Source: Metaphire vulgaris
Lineage: Eukaryota > Annelida > Clitellata > Crassiclitellata > Megascolecidae
Direction: 5' to 3'
Length of the DNA: 64,000 nucleotides
NCBI GenBank assembly: GCA_018105865.1
Contig: CM030868.1
Span: 7,478,811 to 7,542,810 of the forward strand
A program made the translations under genes and the position numbers. The notes under the pieces are model-generated. The model did no database searches. It had not been told where the DNA came from and saw only the letters and a program-made list of their open reading frames with translations. Positions 1-10,993 of this stretch are shown here, one piece after another (the first letter of the stretch is position 1; each line of letters begins with the position of its first letter).

Positions 1-638
1 TTGTTTGAAAACTTGATCTTTCTTAGACCTACATGCAATCACAGAGCCGCAGTTAGAGCAGTCGGCGCCCGGGGCAAGGTATAAATTCTGCGCCCCTAAA
101 TTCCGGTGATGACCTTTTTTTGCTTACCCGAGTTTTCACGGCAACGTACAACATACAAATTTTTAACCTGTGACAGTCTGAAAACCGGCGATGACCCTTT
201 TTTTATTTATCAACATTATTTTCACGCCGGAGGAAAGTGGTATGAAAAGCTAAGGACTTAGTGTGCAAATTGCGCCTTCGAGGACGGCGCCCGGAACAGC
301 TTGCCCCTGCCCCCTAGCTACGGCTTTGTGAAACCAGCATTTGTACTAATGCAGTTAATGGTGTAAATGTGTACGTGTTGACTGCTGAGGTTTCTGCATG
401 CTGCTTAAAAGTAGTAATAAAAATGTGATTTAGCATGATAATGTGGAGTTGTTGATGATTCCGTCTGTCACGGTACTTTTTACTTTTTACTTAAAAAGTA
501 ACTTTTTGAGGAGTACTTTTTTACTTTTACTTGAGTAACTATTTTTATAGGTACTTTTTACTTTTACTTAAGTACAAAAATGACATAATACTTGTACTTT
601 TACTTGAGTACTCAAACTCAGTACTTCATACAACACTG
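1..638. mobile_element. Right part of a non-autonomous hAT-type element
   Basis: This stretch is nearly identical to the right two thirds of the complete element at 7424-8367 and ends with the same terminus (…CAACACTG at 638). The left end lies outside the window. The last 170 bp are rich in TACTTTTACTT words, as in the complete copy. No transposase reading frame is visible. The hAT assignment rests on the complete copy, which has an 8-bp target duplication. Confidence 0.8.
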
Positions 639-1933
639 CCAGCGTCACAGTAGAATCGCTCACATAGAACGTGCATGTCCTAGCCTCCGATGGATCAGCC
701 CAGTCCGAGAAATGATTGTTTTAAAAAGACTATTATCATTTATGCCTATATGACGATATGGGCCTAAGCCTGCAGATTTTATTTATGTAGGTCTAGAATC
801 TTTAGAATCTTGGTTCTTTGTACAATATTTTACATGACTTCATGTTTTGTAAAGCATTCTCTACCGATTATAATTGCACACTAGTCTAACTACCTATGAA
901 ACAGAGACATTTGAAGATAGGCCATAAGGCAATTTAAAATGAAGATGCCATTAAGAAAATATGAGAGAGTCCTACCTGCTAATATTTTATTGTTTTTATG
1001 ATTATTGTGTAGACAATAAGCAACATGTGGACAATGGCAGAATCACTTTAGAAGGCCAAAGAAATTGTAAGAATTTTATAAATTATTGATTCTTGTGTAA
1101 GTTTGCTTCAAAATTAGCAATAATGCCATTACGGCACACCATCAAGGTCATTGTTAAATGTCATGGGCACCAATTTTTAATACAGTAGTTGAGCTCAGGA
1201 CATGAAACTTACTCGTGATGACACAAGTCTTGCTTGATTCTGTCATGACCATTAGATCAAGACTTTTAAAAATTAACTTATTTTACTTATTCGGCCATTG
1301 CCTGTTGTTATCAACAGCGGAAACCAAAGTCATGCTTACTCATAGACCTTGAATCTCACTTTAAGGGATCGTCCATAAATGACGTATCGCGCCTAGAGGG
1401 AGAAGGTCCGGATATTTGTTACGAAGTGTGACGAGGGGTGGGGGTCCCGTAAATGTGACGTAACGCAACACAAAATTTATAAGTGACGACCTTTTTTCTT
1501 TTTTCGCTTGTCAGGGTACATTTGGAGAGGGAAAATACAAGAATTACCTTTTTTGCTTGTCAGTATGTCTGAAGAGGGAAAAATAGAAGGACGAATGACC
1601 TTTTGTTTACATGTCAAGACTTTTCGGAAGACGAAAAGGCCTTTAGAAGTTTAGAGGTTGTAGTCAATTATGCAGAATACTGATACTGTGGACCTGAGAA
1701 AGTATCCTTGAGTTTCCGTGGTAGCCTAAATTGAAAATCCGATTTGTCAAGTTTCTTGTTCCAAAAGCAGAGACCCTTTATTATGACGTCCGCTGTGCAG
1801 TAAGACTTACTTTAGCGGGATTCAGCCCAGCATACACTTCAACACTGATTTCTAAACAGTTTTGGGCTAAATATAATAGATTTCTTTCTTCTGTTCAAAT
1901 CTGTTGCAACACAAATGCCTGTAATAATTTCAG
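639..1933 (+). other. Intron 3 remnant of receptor copy 1
   Basis: From about 850 this matches the Ig2-to-TM intron of copy 2 (about 22200-22720) and copy 3 (about 61010-61750), so it is intron sequence of the left-most receptor copy. At about 1365-1640 copy 1 carries a different insertion, starting GGGATCGTCCATAAATGACG (like a Harbinger-type terminus) and holding two to three copies of the dispersed ACCTTTTTTGCTTGTCAG motif. Its right end and target duplication were not resolved. Confidence 0.6.
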
Positions 1934-2026
1934 CGTTTACGTGGATCATGGTTGGATCTGCTATGATTGCTTGCTGCGTCACAGTATCTTGCGCCATAGC
2001 AATATATGCCAGTAAGCGCCAGAAAG
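1934..2026 (+). CDS. Ig receptor copy 1, transmembrane exon
   Basis: A 93-nt exon between a TTTCAG acceptor and a GTACGA donor, phase 1 at both ends, equal in length to the copy 2 exon and nearly identical to the copy 2 and 3 exons. It encodes a short linker, a hydrophobic helix rich in Met, Ala, Cys, Val and Ile, and a basic stop-transfer run (SKRQK), giving a type I single-pass topology. The upstream Ig exons of this copy lie left of the window; its tail exon is at 7388. A longer open frame on the + strand here is a different frame and not the gene. Confidence 0.85.
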
Positions 2027-2989
2027 GTACGATGGCAAAGCTTCTGTTCATCTAATTATTCTAACACTAGGTGTTTACCCGTCAAATATGACGGGGGAGA
2101 TTGGCTGTTTTACCACCCGATTTTGCGCAAATGCAAGACGATTTTGCGCAATTAATTTCCCTAACTCGCCGCCTTTTCCTTCAACCTTGTTAATTTTGCA
2201 AAAGATCAAAATTACGCCCATTCGCTTGAATTTTCTGAAACTTGATAGCCAAGGTAAGTGTACTGATTTGGTAGTGTCGAACGACATGCAGTGCTTGATT
2301 CTCTTGTTTGCTGTGCTGCTTTTCACGCCGAGCAACAGCCTGCTACTCATTCTCACTTGATTGTCGGAAAGCTCGTGAACGCTGGACTTTTTTGTTTTGC
2401 ACAGAGTGTTAGAAAGAGGAATAAAATAGCTAAACAATGGTGCAAACCTCATCTTCTTAGCTCTTATATAGCCTGAGATATATCAAATTCAAAAAAATTG
2501 GAAACTTTCTCAGAATTCAAAACTTTCGCGAAATTCGCTCATAATACTTATGTTCAAACATTGGGGTCATCGGGTTAGAACGGATAGATCTTTACCAAAT
2601 GTCAACCGATTTTCAAAATTTTTGGTTTATTTTGTTCCTCTGACATCCCTTTACAACTTTGCCGCTGACCAAAGTGGGGTTACCGCTTAAAATATTTTGC
2701 TAGGGGCTTTAAAATGTTTTGGGGGAGAGGGTGATATTTTAGGCCGTAAAGTGGACTCTACCCCCAAGTTTTTTTTGTTTTGCACGGACGGTTAGAAAGA
2801 GGAATAAACAATCTAAACAATGGTGCAAACCTAATCTTTTTAGCTCCTACATAGCCTGAGATATAGCAAATTTAAAACGTTACAGCAATCATTTCTGAAG
2901 AACGCTTTTCCAAAAATTAAATCCCCAGTACGGTGACGGCGTCTGAAAATTTAATCCCAACTTGAGGGGTTAAATTTTAAAAAATAGGG

Positions 2990-3590
2990 TTTGAGGTTAG
3001 GAAGGAGTAAATATATATAATAACGGGGGGCAGGGCATTGGGAGAGGAAAGGAAGATTTGGGAGGAGGAAAGTGGGTTGTACGGGTTTTCGGAGCAGCGT
3101 TGTGTAGGTTTGGGAACGGGGTCTGTGGCCGTAGGTTTGGGAACGGAGTTTGGGGCCGGTGGAGTAGAGCGGAGCGGTGATGGGTTGGGGCCCAAGCGAT
3201 TGGGAAAGGGATGGTGAGAGGAATGGGGGTTGGGAGAGGGAAGGGGTTGGGAGAGGAAGGGTAACGGGGATTTGGGGCCTGTGGGGTAGGGTGGGGCGGG
3301 TATGGGTTGGGGCCTGGGCGGAGATGTGTTGGGCCGGAGCGATTGGGAGAGGGAAGAGGGGTTGGGAGAGGGAATGAGAACGGGGTTTGGGGCCTGTGGG
3401 GTAGGGCGGGGCGGGTATGGGTTGGGGCCTGCGGCTGGGCGGGGATGTGTTGGGGCCGGGGCAATTGGGAGAGGGATGGGGAGAGGGAAGGGGAAGGAGA
3501 TTGGGGCCAGAGCGGGAATGGGTTGGGGCCTGGGCGATTGGGAGAGGGATGGGGTGAGGGAAGTGGGACGGGGATTGTTGCAATTAAGAC
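2990..3590. repeat. G-rich minisatellite inside Helitron A
   Basis: Degenerate tandem units of roughly 60 bp built on GGGTTGGGGCC, GGCGATTGGGAGAGGGA and GGGGAGAGGGAAGGGG. The + strand is strongly G-rich with many runs of three or more G, so quadruplex formation is plausible. The array is open in several frames on both strands because it lacks stop triplets; that is not evidence of coding. A C-rich counterpart is at 52150-52740. Confidence 0.85.
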
Positions 3591-3719
3591 GCTTCGTTAA
3601 ACGCCCCGTTGATTATAATACATTTTTGATTAAACAATATTTGGTTGTCAATGACAACAGCGTCTTGCAATACCTGCCATGTTGCCGTCAGGCCGTCCGC
3701 CCGTCCGCCGGACATCGAG

Positions 3720-3722
<3 letters not shown>

Positions 3723-3771
<49 letters not shown>
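3723..3771. repeat. (TA)n at the Helitron A 5' end
   Basis: About 24 uninterrupted TA repeats. In the 43981 Helitron the same position holds only a short TATATATATA run, so this tract expanded after insertion and hides the original TC start. Confidence 0.9.
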
Positions 3772-3775
<4 letters not shown>

Positions 3776-3949
3776 TAAATAATAAATCTCTTTTGTAAGT
3801 TTGTTAAGTTTGTCAGTCACGATTAACGGCAGATGTTGGAAGACGACGTTGCCATTGACAACCAAATTGTTTAATCAATCGACTGAGCGTTTGACGAAGC
3901 GTCTTCAATGCGGCTTAACGAATCGTCCTGATTGAATGCACGTTATACG
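3772..3949 (+). mobile_element. Second, inverted Helitron head fragment
   Basis: Positions about 3825-3905 (GTTGCCATTGACAACCAAAT … GCGTTTGACGAAGCGTCTT) are an inverted, diverged copy of about 3585-3690. Two related Helitron 5' regions therefore seem to lie head to head around the (TA)n tract. No 3' end for this second piece was found. Confidence 0.4.
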
Positions 3950-4225
3950 ACACCACTGGGGGCGCAGTAACCCGTGTGGCGCCGTAGGCCTTATTGGGGA
4001 CGCAGTCCCCCGTGTTGGGCCGTAGCCTGTAGACCCTACTTGAAGGGGGCGCAGCCTCCCGTCGTAAACCATGCCCTAACCGACGTGGGGACCGTAGGCC
4101 CTACTGGGGCACAGCCTCCCGTCGGAGACCAAGCCCATGCCCCCGAGGGAGGCCGTAGGCCCCACTGAGGGGCGCTGCCCCACGTGTGGGGCCGCAAGTC
4201 CTACTGGGTGGCGCGGCCCCATGTG
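3950..4225. repeat. GC-rich minisatellite (about 60-bp units)
   Basis: Four to five imperfect units of the type ACTGGGGGCGCAGTCCCCCG followed by a GGGCCGTAGGCC-like block. Each unit contains short self-complementary GC stretches. No function is apparent. Confidence 0.7.
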
Positions 4226-4228
4226 AGG

Positions 4229-4281
<53 letters not shown>

Positions 4282-4335
4282 ACAACAACAACAACAACAA
4301 AAACATCATCATCATCACCACCATCATCATCACCG
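4226..4335. repeat. Compound (CAT)n/(CAA)n microsatellite
   Basis: Runs of CAT, then CAA, then CAT again. Poly-His and poly-Met frames over it are artefacts of the repeat. Confidence 0.9.
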
Positions 4336-5250
4336 TCGGAACCAAATTAGACCTATAAGAATTGATAGTGATGACCAAGTGCCACGAAGTACCAGTAGAT
4401 GGTGACAAATTATTAGTCTCAATAGGAAATTAACGGTAGAAGATGATTTTAAAAATCATTGTGAAACTGATAATTCACCAGTTCCCCCCCCCCCCATATA
4501 AGGCCTAGAATAAACACTGGAAGTGTTAAATAGGCTACAAATAATTTCGACGATGTCATAAACCAATTTGCCTCAGCTAAGGCTAAAAAAATTCGTTTAC
4601 TGTAGGACTACTGGTCTACTAGACAACCTAGCCTGTACATAAACGGTCCATAAACTTAGTCATTAAATTATCTATTTCGATTTTAAAATTACTAGCTTAT
4701 TATAAGTGCAGTATGCTGATTTTTCGAGTACAAGTGAATCGGCATATTTAGACAATATTGTCAAGCTATAGTGGCTTCCTGCAAACGTGCTATACTTATT
4801 TCCCCAAGGATTGACTTTTTTATGTGTACTTGAGATGGAGCGCATTTCTGAAACCTTGCCCCCGGGCGCCGGATACCCTCGCTACGCCACTGCATAGATG
4901 GGACAGTTACCATAGTAGATTTAATGTCGGTCGACCAATTGTGCGATAGGCCCATTGTCACTAGAGTCAGAATGACGCATTGGTATTGACTCCGATGTCA
5001 CCTATTAATTTTCTATTCTACGATTTATTAAAGGTACATGTATTGTGGAAAACGAAATTGTTGGCGTCAATTTATTTTGACCCCTCCCCGTGTCAACAAC
5101 GTAGTAGAACTAATGTCGGTCGCCCCGAAGTCTGTAGACGAGTTGTTGTGATACCTCATCATTGAACTTCTATAGTGCCATTTTAATAATGCTCTTGACA
5201 TCAGTAGATGGTCGGTCCTTGGTTTGAATCGTAACCCCATTATCGAAGAG
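4336..5250 (+). other. Intron 4 of receptor copy 1, no gene seen
   Basis: Only isolated transposon ends are recognisable: a GGCCTAGAATAAACACTGG terminus near 4502-4520 (family of 35430-35758) and a CGCTACGCCACTG terminus near 4879-4893. No partner ends with matching target duplications were found, and no exon. Confidence 0.5.
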
Positions 5251-5550
<300 letters not shown>

Positions 5551-5559
5551 TATTGGCAG

Positions 5560-5747
5560 CAGTGGCGCTCCACCGGGGGGGGGGTCAGAGGGCCCGTGCC
5601 CCCTATTGAGTGCCTGCCCCCCAGTACCCCCTGTTGGGACCCTATACTTAATGCTGCATACATTAAACAACAAATGGTTGGCCCCCATGATTAAAAGTTG
5701 CCACCCCAACGGCCGCCCCCACTTGCCAAATCCTAGAGCCGCCACTG
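5560..5747. mobile_element. hAT-type MITE (CAGTGGCG family, 188 bp)
   Basis: Termini CAGTGGCGCTCCACC and CTAGAGCCGCCACTG form inverted repeats. Flanks ATTGGCAG (5552-5559) and ACTGGCAG (5748-5755) are a 7/8 target duplication. A sister copy is at 6134-6322. Confidence 0.85.
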
Positions 5748-5810
5748 ACTGGCAGCCTATTCCAAACAGTTGGCCCAGCTACGGAGAGACTACGATCGTC
5801 ATACTATATA

Positions 5811-6480
5811 GGGGCCGTCCATTATTATGCCAATACTTGTTAGACAATTTTAAACCCCCACTCCCCTTTGCCAACAACTGTCAAACTTTCAGTGACCTCC
5901 TAATAAAATTATGTCAAAAATGTTTAACACCCTGCAAGTTAAAAATATAGCCTAAGTAGGCCCAAGTAGGAGGAACTATAATCGACAAAAGTATACAATC
6001 TACATCGAATTAAACGAAAATATGACGCAAGACTACGACTCCCGAGGTAAGAGCTCAAACGGTTAAGGGTTAAAGTGGTGGTGGGCTGTTGACGTGCGAC
6101 CGAGTGTGTACCATGGAGTACCCCGATGTCACCCAGTAGCGGCTCCACCGGGGGGCCAGGGGGCCCGTGCCCCCTATTGAGAGCCTGGCCCCCCAGTGGT
6201 CCCCCCAGTTGGGACCCTATACTTAATGTTACATGCATTAAACAACAAATGGTTGGCCCCCCATGATTAGAAGTTGCCACCCCAACGGCCCCCCCACTTG
6301 CCAAATCCTAGAGCCGCCACTGATGTCACCTACTAATTTTCTATTCTATGATTTATTATTTTTTTTGTGAAAAACAAAATTATTGTTGACGTCAATTTAT
6401 CTTGACCCCTCCCCGTGTCAACAATTGCCAAGCTTCTCCCCTCCCTCCCTATTTTGTTGACATAATTAATGGACGGCCCC
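5811..6480. mobile_element. TIR element, unclassified
   Basis: Left end GGGGCCGTCCATTATTATG and right end ATAATTAATGGACGGCCCC are inverted repeats. The interior holds GTTGACGTCAATTTATCTTG-like sequence also present at about 5060. No clear target duplication. The MITE at 6134 is nested inside it. Confidence 0.5.
6134..6322. mobile_element. hAT-type MITE (189 bp), sister of 5560-5747
   Basis: Ends CAGTAGCGGCTCCACC and CTAGAGCCGCCACTG, with a perfect 8-bp target duplication ATGTCACC (6126-6133 and 6323-6330). Confidence 0.9.
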
Positions 6481-6629
6481 CGTGTCCTAGTTCGAGGAAC
6501 CGCAAGCGTAAGGCCTACTGATCGTCCTGGTTTTATTGTTTGTGCGGAGAGTAAACCAGGATGCACATTTTCAAGAAAAATAAATACGAAACATGCTGTA
6601 AGGCTGTTGTTTTCAGGGGCCTACGAAAG

Positions 6630-6955
6630 CAGTGGTGTATCGTGGGGGCAGTGGCGACCGGCTCCGGGCGCAAATTTTTTGGAGGGGGCGCGAAATTCCA
6701 AGCAAACAAATAAAAGAGATAAAAAAGTCCAAGCAATAAAAATCTTAACATAGGTTGACATAAAGTAGGTAAATTGTAAGTATTATGTGTGTGTGTGTGT
6801 GAAATTCTTAATCTATTGCTGGAATGTGAAAATACGGTCGATGCTACGAGGCAAGGACTTTTTTGCTCGTCAAGACTTTTTGGCGAGAAAAGGAAAAGTT
6901 GGAGGCGCAGATTCCTCGTTTGCCTCGGACGCTTCTAACCCACGCTACGCCACTG
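6630..6955. mobile_element. hAT-type MITE (326 bp)
   Basis: Ends CAGTGGTGTATCGTGGGG and CCCACGCTACGCCACTG, with a perfect 8-bp duplication TACGAAAG (6622-6629 and 6956-6963). It contains the recurrent TTTTTTGCTCGTCAAGACTT module near 6859. Confidence 0.9.
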
Positions 6956-7387
6956 TACGAAAGCCAGAAAAGAAAGCATTGAAAACACAAATACATGTAG
7001 GCCTATAGTGCTGCACCTTAAAAATATAGCAGAAATTGCAGATAGAAAGTTAATAATGTATGTAACTGTAGACCTAACAGACACTGTTAAACTGTAAACA
7101 ACGTTAAGACGAGCACTTGGGCTCTGTAGCAGTAGGCCTAAAGCAAACTTTTCGGCTCTTTGCATTAGCTGCGGAGAACTACTGTGCGAAATACGGATAT
7201 GAGAGTGCTTAGACCCATCGGGCCTACGAAGACCTTAATTAAAACGGCCCAGATTTCTACAGCAATGTGCCGAAAACGAAAATTGTCTGGGGAAATGGGA
7301 AGGATTTAATTTCTTGCATCGTTTCTCTTTAAATAACGAAACCACAACCAGCTATTATAGGTCTATTTTGATATGTTCACTGTGCAG

Positions 7388-8539
7388 GTCGATACGAAAT
7401 GGCCAATGTCACTACCGTACTTGCAGTGTTGCGCGGTAACGAAGTAAAAGTAACGCGTTACATTACTTAAGTACAATTCTGAGTACTTCGTACTGTAACG
7501 AAGTACACAACTTACCCAGTACTTTTTACTTGTAACGAAGTAAGTTTTTATTCAAATATTAGTACTTTTACTTCGTTACATTATGTCTTTCACGTTTCGT
7601 TACAAGTAAAATTTCTCATCGCCAAATTTCGATACATTTACTGGAGTATCTGTTTAATTCTTCACAACTTCCCGTGTTTAGTCGTACAGGGTTGACAAGG
7701 ACCAACAAACGTACACGCATGACTGACAGATTGTTTGAAAACTTGATCTTTCTTAGACCTACATGCAATCACAGAGCCGCAGTTAGAGCAGTCGGCGCCC
7801 GGGGCAAGGTATAAATTCTGCGCCCCTAAATTCCGGTGATGGCCTTTTTTTGCTTACCCGAGTTTTCACGGCAACGTACAACATACAAATTTTTAACCTG
7901 TGACAGTCTGAAAACCGGCGATGACCTTTTTTTACTTATCAACATTATTTTCACGCCGGAGGAAAGTGGTATGAAAAATTAAGGACTTAGTATGCAAATT
8001 GCGCCTTCGAGGACGGCGCCTGGGACAGCTTGACCCTGCCCCCTAGCTACGGCTTTGTGAAACCAGCATTTGTGCTAATGCAGTTAATGGTGTAAATGTG
8101 TACGTGTTGACTGCTGAGGCTTCTGCAAGTTGCTTAAGAGTAGTAATAAAAATGTGATTTAGCATGATAATGTGGAGTTGTTGATGATTCCGTCTGTCAC
8201 GGTACTTTTTACTTTTTACTTAAAAAGTAACTTTTTGAGGAGTACTTTTTTACTTTTACTTGAGTAACTATTTTTATAGGTACTTTTTACTTTTACTTAA
8301 GTACAAAAATGACATAATACTTGTACTTTTACTTGAGTACTCAAACTCAGTACTTCATACAACACTGCGTACTTGAAAGAGAAACCTACTCTTTGCTGCA
8401 TACTATAGACCAACCCACGGATGATCCATATTATGAGTCCACGCCTGTTGAAGATTACGAAAATGTGCTTCAAGAATCTGTGGAAGACAGGAAGTCGTCA
8501 ACAACACCGGTTTATCTGGAGCTTCAACCGGAAAATTAA
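7388..8539 (+). pseudogene. Ig receptor copy 1 cytoplasmic-tail exon, split by hAT
   Basis: The exon starts after a GTGCAG acceptor with the same phase 1 join as copy 2. Coding sequence runs 7388-7423, is interrupted by the hAT element 7424-8367, and continues after the target duplication (8368-8375) at 8376-8539, ending in TAA. The downstream part encodes tyrosine motifs YSLL, YYES, DYENV (Y-x-N, Grb2-SH2 type) and VYLEL. Reading into the element gives 15 foreign codons then a stop (7468-7470), so all of these motifs are lost unless the element is spliced out. The stop also lies 12 codons earlier than in copy 2, because CAA became TAA. Confidence 0.85.
7424..8367. mobile_element. Non-autonomous hAT element in copy 1 tail exon (944 bp)
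   Basis: Terminal inverted repeats start CAGTGTTG and end CAACACTG, with a perfect 8-bp target duplication CGTACTTG (7416-7423 and 8368-8375). Copy 2 has the unoccupied site at about 35153-35160 (CGAACTTG). Both subterminal regions are built of AAGTA/TACTT words. The interior holds the TGACCTTTTTTTGCTT motif twice. No transposase frame. Confidence 0.95.
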
Positions 8540-8800
8540 ATCAGCCTTGGTTCCAATAGCCGTTGTTACTAAAGTTACATTAACCTTTGATCAACCCAGA
8601 TTGAAAAATCCTACTAAATCACTTACAGTCTATTTATATCATTATTCTGGCAGGTTATGCGCTTGTTTCACGTGTAATATTTCTTGCTTGTATAGAGACT
8701 TGGCACAATTGTATCTATCATTGCCCACTGAAGCAGAGGTTCCAAAACTGTGGTCAGCGGACCGATGGGGGTCCGTGGAGGGTATGGCGGGGTCCGTGAG
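8540..8800 (+). other. 3' flank / probable 3' UTR of receptor copy 1
   Basis: Conserved with the sequence after the copy 2 tail exon (35365-35430 and 35770-35880), for example the CTGGCAGGTTATGCGCTTGT region. Conservation ends near 8760. No clear poly(A) signal could be assigned. Confidence 0.45.
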
Positions 8801-9010
8801 CAGTGGGGTTGTTCAAAGATCATTGAAAATCTTAAGAATAGCAGATTCGGTCGAGTGCCCCGGACGATAGGCTGACTGATCGCGCGGCATGAGTCCATTG
8901 TCCATTGGCAGTGAGAAACCCTGTAAGCTATTGTCAGACAATTTGCTATAGCGCCGTAGGTGAGCGAATGGCACAAAACAAGGGTGCTTAACGATCCTCT
9001 CCAACAGCTT
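8800..9010 (-). mobile_element. CR1/L2-like reverse transcriptase fragment
   Basis: On the minus strand a short frame carries LMPRDQSAYRPGHSTESA, the block of CR1/L2-type reverse transcriptases that precedes the catalytic palm. Truncated on both sides. Confidence 0.7.
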
Positions 9011-9569
9011 AGATAAATTATATAGAAATAGGCCTATGAATTATAATAATAATATAATAGTATAACAAGGTTTAAAGTGGTTCAAAGTGGTTCAGTAGGT
9101 ACTGCTTTGTGTGAGAACCATTGATTAAAATGATTGATTAAAATGATTGTAACTAATAAAGTTTAGAAAAGGTTGGTATGGGACCAAATGCATCTATTAC
9201 TTGTTCCAAAAAATCATATTTTCCAACGCCCTCACGTCTGTTACACTGCGTGAGAAAGTATTTGTGTTCAAATCTGATTATGTAATGTCAACCAGTCTTT
9301 TCCAATTGCGGACTCGAATTCTGTCCGTCTCACTGCCTTGAAGCCTCGCTCGCATTTACAGTATTCAGATTTAAAATGTATGCAATAGTAATAATTATTG
9401 TGCGTCACCCTGCCCCACCTTTGCTCTTCCCTCCTAATTTCCTATCAACCAGCGCCTCTTGAAATCTAATCTATAGGCTTGTTTCCACCAATGGCGGATC
9501 AACGGATGTCAAAGGAAAGCACTTGTAGCATAGAAATTGTCAAATTTCCTTATACTTATAACTTTATCC
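9011..9569 (+). other. Intergenic, nothing recognised
   Basis: AT-rich spacer between receptor copies 1 and 2. No exon, terminal repeat pair or retroelement motif was identified. Confidence 0.4.
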
Positions 9570-9710
9570 GAGATGAATAGTCCTGATATGAATAGTCCTA
9601 AGATGAATAATCCTCCTGATGAACCGTCCTGAGATGAATAGTCCTTGACATGAATGGTCCGTGTTGAACCGTCCTGAGATGAATCGTCCTGATATGAAAC
9701 GTCCTGAATT
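9570..9710. repeat. Minisatellite, 16-18-bp units
   Basis: Eight to nine degenerate units of the form GATATGAATAGTCCT, including variants CGTCCT and TCGTCCT. The NRPEM-like peptide repeat over it is incidental. Confidence 0.75.
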
Positions 9711-10100
9711 TCCCTGCTACAGGCCCTGCCTCAGTTCACAACTAGGCGTCGCCATTGGACAGAAGGTAAGCATAAGAGGCAATTATTATTCAAATTGGGC
9801 TGGCGTTATGAGTGGGGTGCCACATAGCTCACTCAGTGTTGGGACCTCATTTGTTTTTAGTATATAGACCTACCAATGACATTGATAAAGATATATCAAC
9901 ATTTTTTAAATTTGACAATGACACAGACCGTGTGGGCGGAGTGGTAGCCAATAAATAAATAAATCAACCAACCAATCAATCAACCAATCAATCAATCAAC
10001 TTCTATGGCGCCGCTATCATAATGCCCAGGGCATCAACCGATGGTGCACCAAATCCAAGTTGAATTAGAGCCAGGTAAAGCCGGAAAAATCAGTCAGAAC
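9711..10100 (-). mobile_element. CR1/L2-like 3' end with (ATTG)n tail and paralogous flank
   Basis: 9712-9950 matches 38285-38520 closely, so it belongs to the duplicated spacer. Next comes a CAAT-type tail (about 9958-9998), then CTTCTATGGCGCCGCT, the 3' end of a minus-strand non-LTR element whose coding part survives at 38521-38910. Here the coding part is cut off by the hAT insertion at 10101. Confidence 0.65.
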
Positions 10101-10358
10101 TAGGGTTGCCAACTTGCCAGATTTCCAAAGTCGAAATACGGGAGATTTTTCCGCGATCAATGCGCCCACTCCACGGTCCAGTTCATTTTGAATTATTATG
10201 GCTAGAGCTATACTACACTACACTACTATAGAGTATAGACTAGGAAAAAGCAACACTGTTCAATGCACTGCATCATCTGCGTGTAATGAATCAATAATAA
10301 TTATAAACAAGTTATAAAAATATTATTGTCATAGACCTCCTAACCGTCCTAACGAGTC

Positions 10359-10628
10359 CTAAGTTCCTATTCCTAACGTCAAACGCTTTACAGCCTTACA
10401 GTACACAAACAAGTAAGTAACAATTACTAATATACACATTTTATAGGCCCTACTATACACTCTGTAGTGTAGTCTGCAGAACTTTGTACGCCCACAAGAC
10501 ACTTTTTTGGCTACTTCAGAATCACGAAAATATAAAAGATGTACCAGTTTGTTCAGGCAGTCTGTACTTGCATAACTATGATTATGCTTTATGGCGTGAT
10601 AAATTGAGGTCATTTCGGCAGCCAACAC
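10359..10628 (-). pseudogene. hAT transposase fragment
   Basis: The minus-strand frame contains a block of the type IYHAIKHNHSYASTDC followed by KLVHLLYFRDSEVAKKVSCG. From family knowledge this resembles a conserved segment after the zinc-finger domain of animal hAT transposases (V-x-H-x-x-x-S--D---K--PDS-IA-K--CGRTK). It is only a fragment; the DDE domain is missing. Confidence 0.6.
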
Positions 10629-10759
10629 TTTATGATGTACGTCAGAAAACGACTTAACGAGAAACGTCTCGATGCCAGCAAACGTTGTAGCAGATCGGTC
10701 ATTGTTATTGTGCTCAGAACTCGCAGCATGCTGCTTAACATCGCTAAGACCGCCGTGTG

Positions 10760-10993
10760 CTACGGAAAAGTATCGCTTAGAGATTTACATAATGTATAGT
10801 AAGCTCTCAAAGAATTACCAGAAACACTGCAGAGGTACGGATATTCTGCTGTCCATGTAGGTCTGTACTGGCAGAAATATTGATTCTTTTTGGCTGTTAC
10901 GGGAGCGTCCGAGTCCATCGCATTGTCGGTAACATTCTTTTTATTCGACATTTGAAAACGTGAGTCACGCGAAAACGAAACTCGTGACGTCAT
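10760..10993 (-). pseudogene. hAT transposase N-terminal zinc-finger fragment
   Basis: The frame begins with Met and holds KKNQYFCQYRPTWTAEYPYL, then a Tyr-Thr-Leu-Cys-Lys block. This fits the W--E-PWL----C--C-K pattern at the start of one group of hAT transposases. Same strand as, and upstream of, the fragment at 10359-10628. Confidence 0.6.

Larger units (their letters stand above)
2067..3771 (-). mobile_element. Short non-autonomous Helitron (copy A)
   Basis: Read on the minus strand, the 3' end is CTAG (2067-2070) followed by T, preceded by a perfect 7-bp hairpin (CCCGTCA, loop, TGACGGG; 2078-2095). These are Helitron 3' hallmarks. The other end carries the same 5' motif as the large Helitron at 43981 (ATAATTCTCGATGTCCGGCG on the minus strand), but the terminal TA run is expanded (3723-3771), so the exact 5' end is blurred. 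It shares both ends and the G-rich minisatellite with the 43981 element. No Rep/helicase frame was seen, so it is non-autonomous. Confidence 0.8.

Noticed and set aside
1731..2015. 94-codon + strand frame over the copy 1 transmembrane exon
   Set aside because: Different frame from the conserved exon; splice phase and paralogues support the other frame.
3302..3778. Open frames of 97-210 codons over 2951-3778 on both strands
   Set aside because: They lie on the G-rich minisatellite, are open in several frames at once, and give Pro- or Gly-rich repeats with no domain.
9570..9710. CRISPR-like regular repeats
   Set aside because: Units are contiguous and degenerate with no unique spacers, and the context is eukaryotic.
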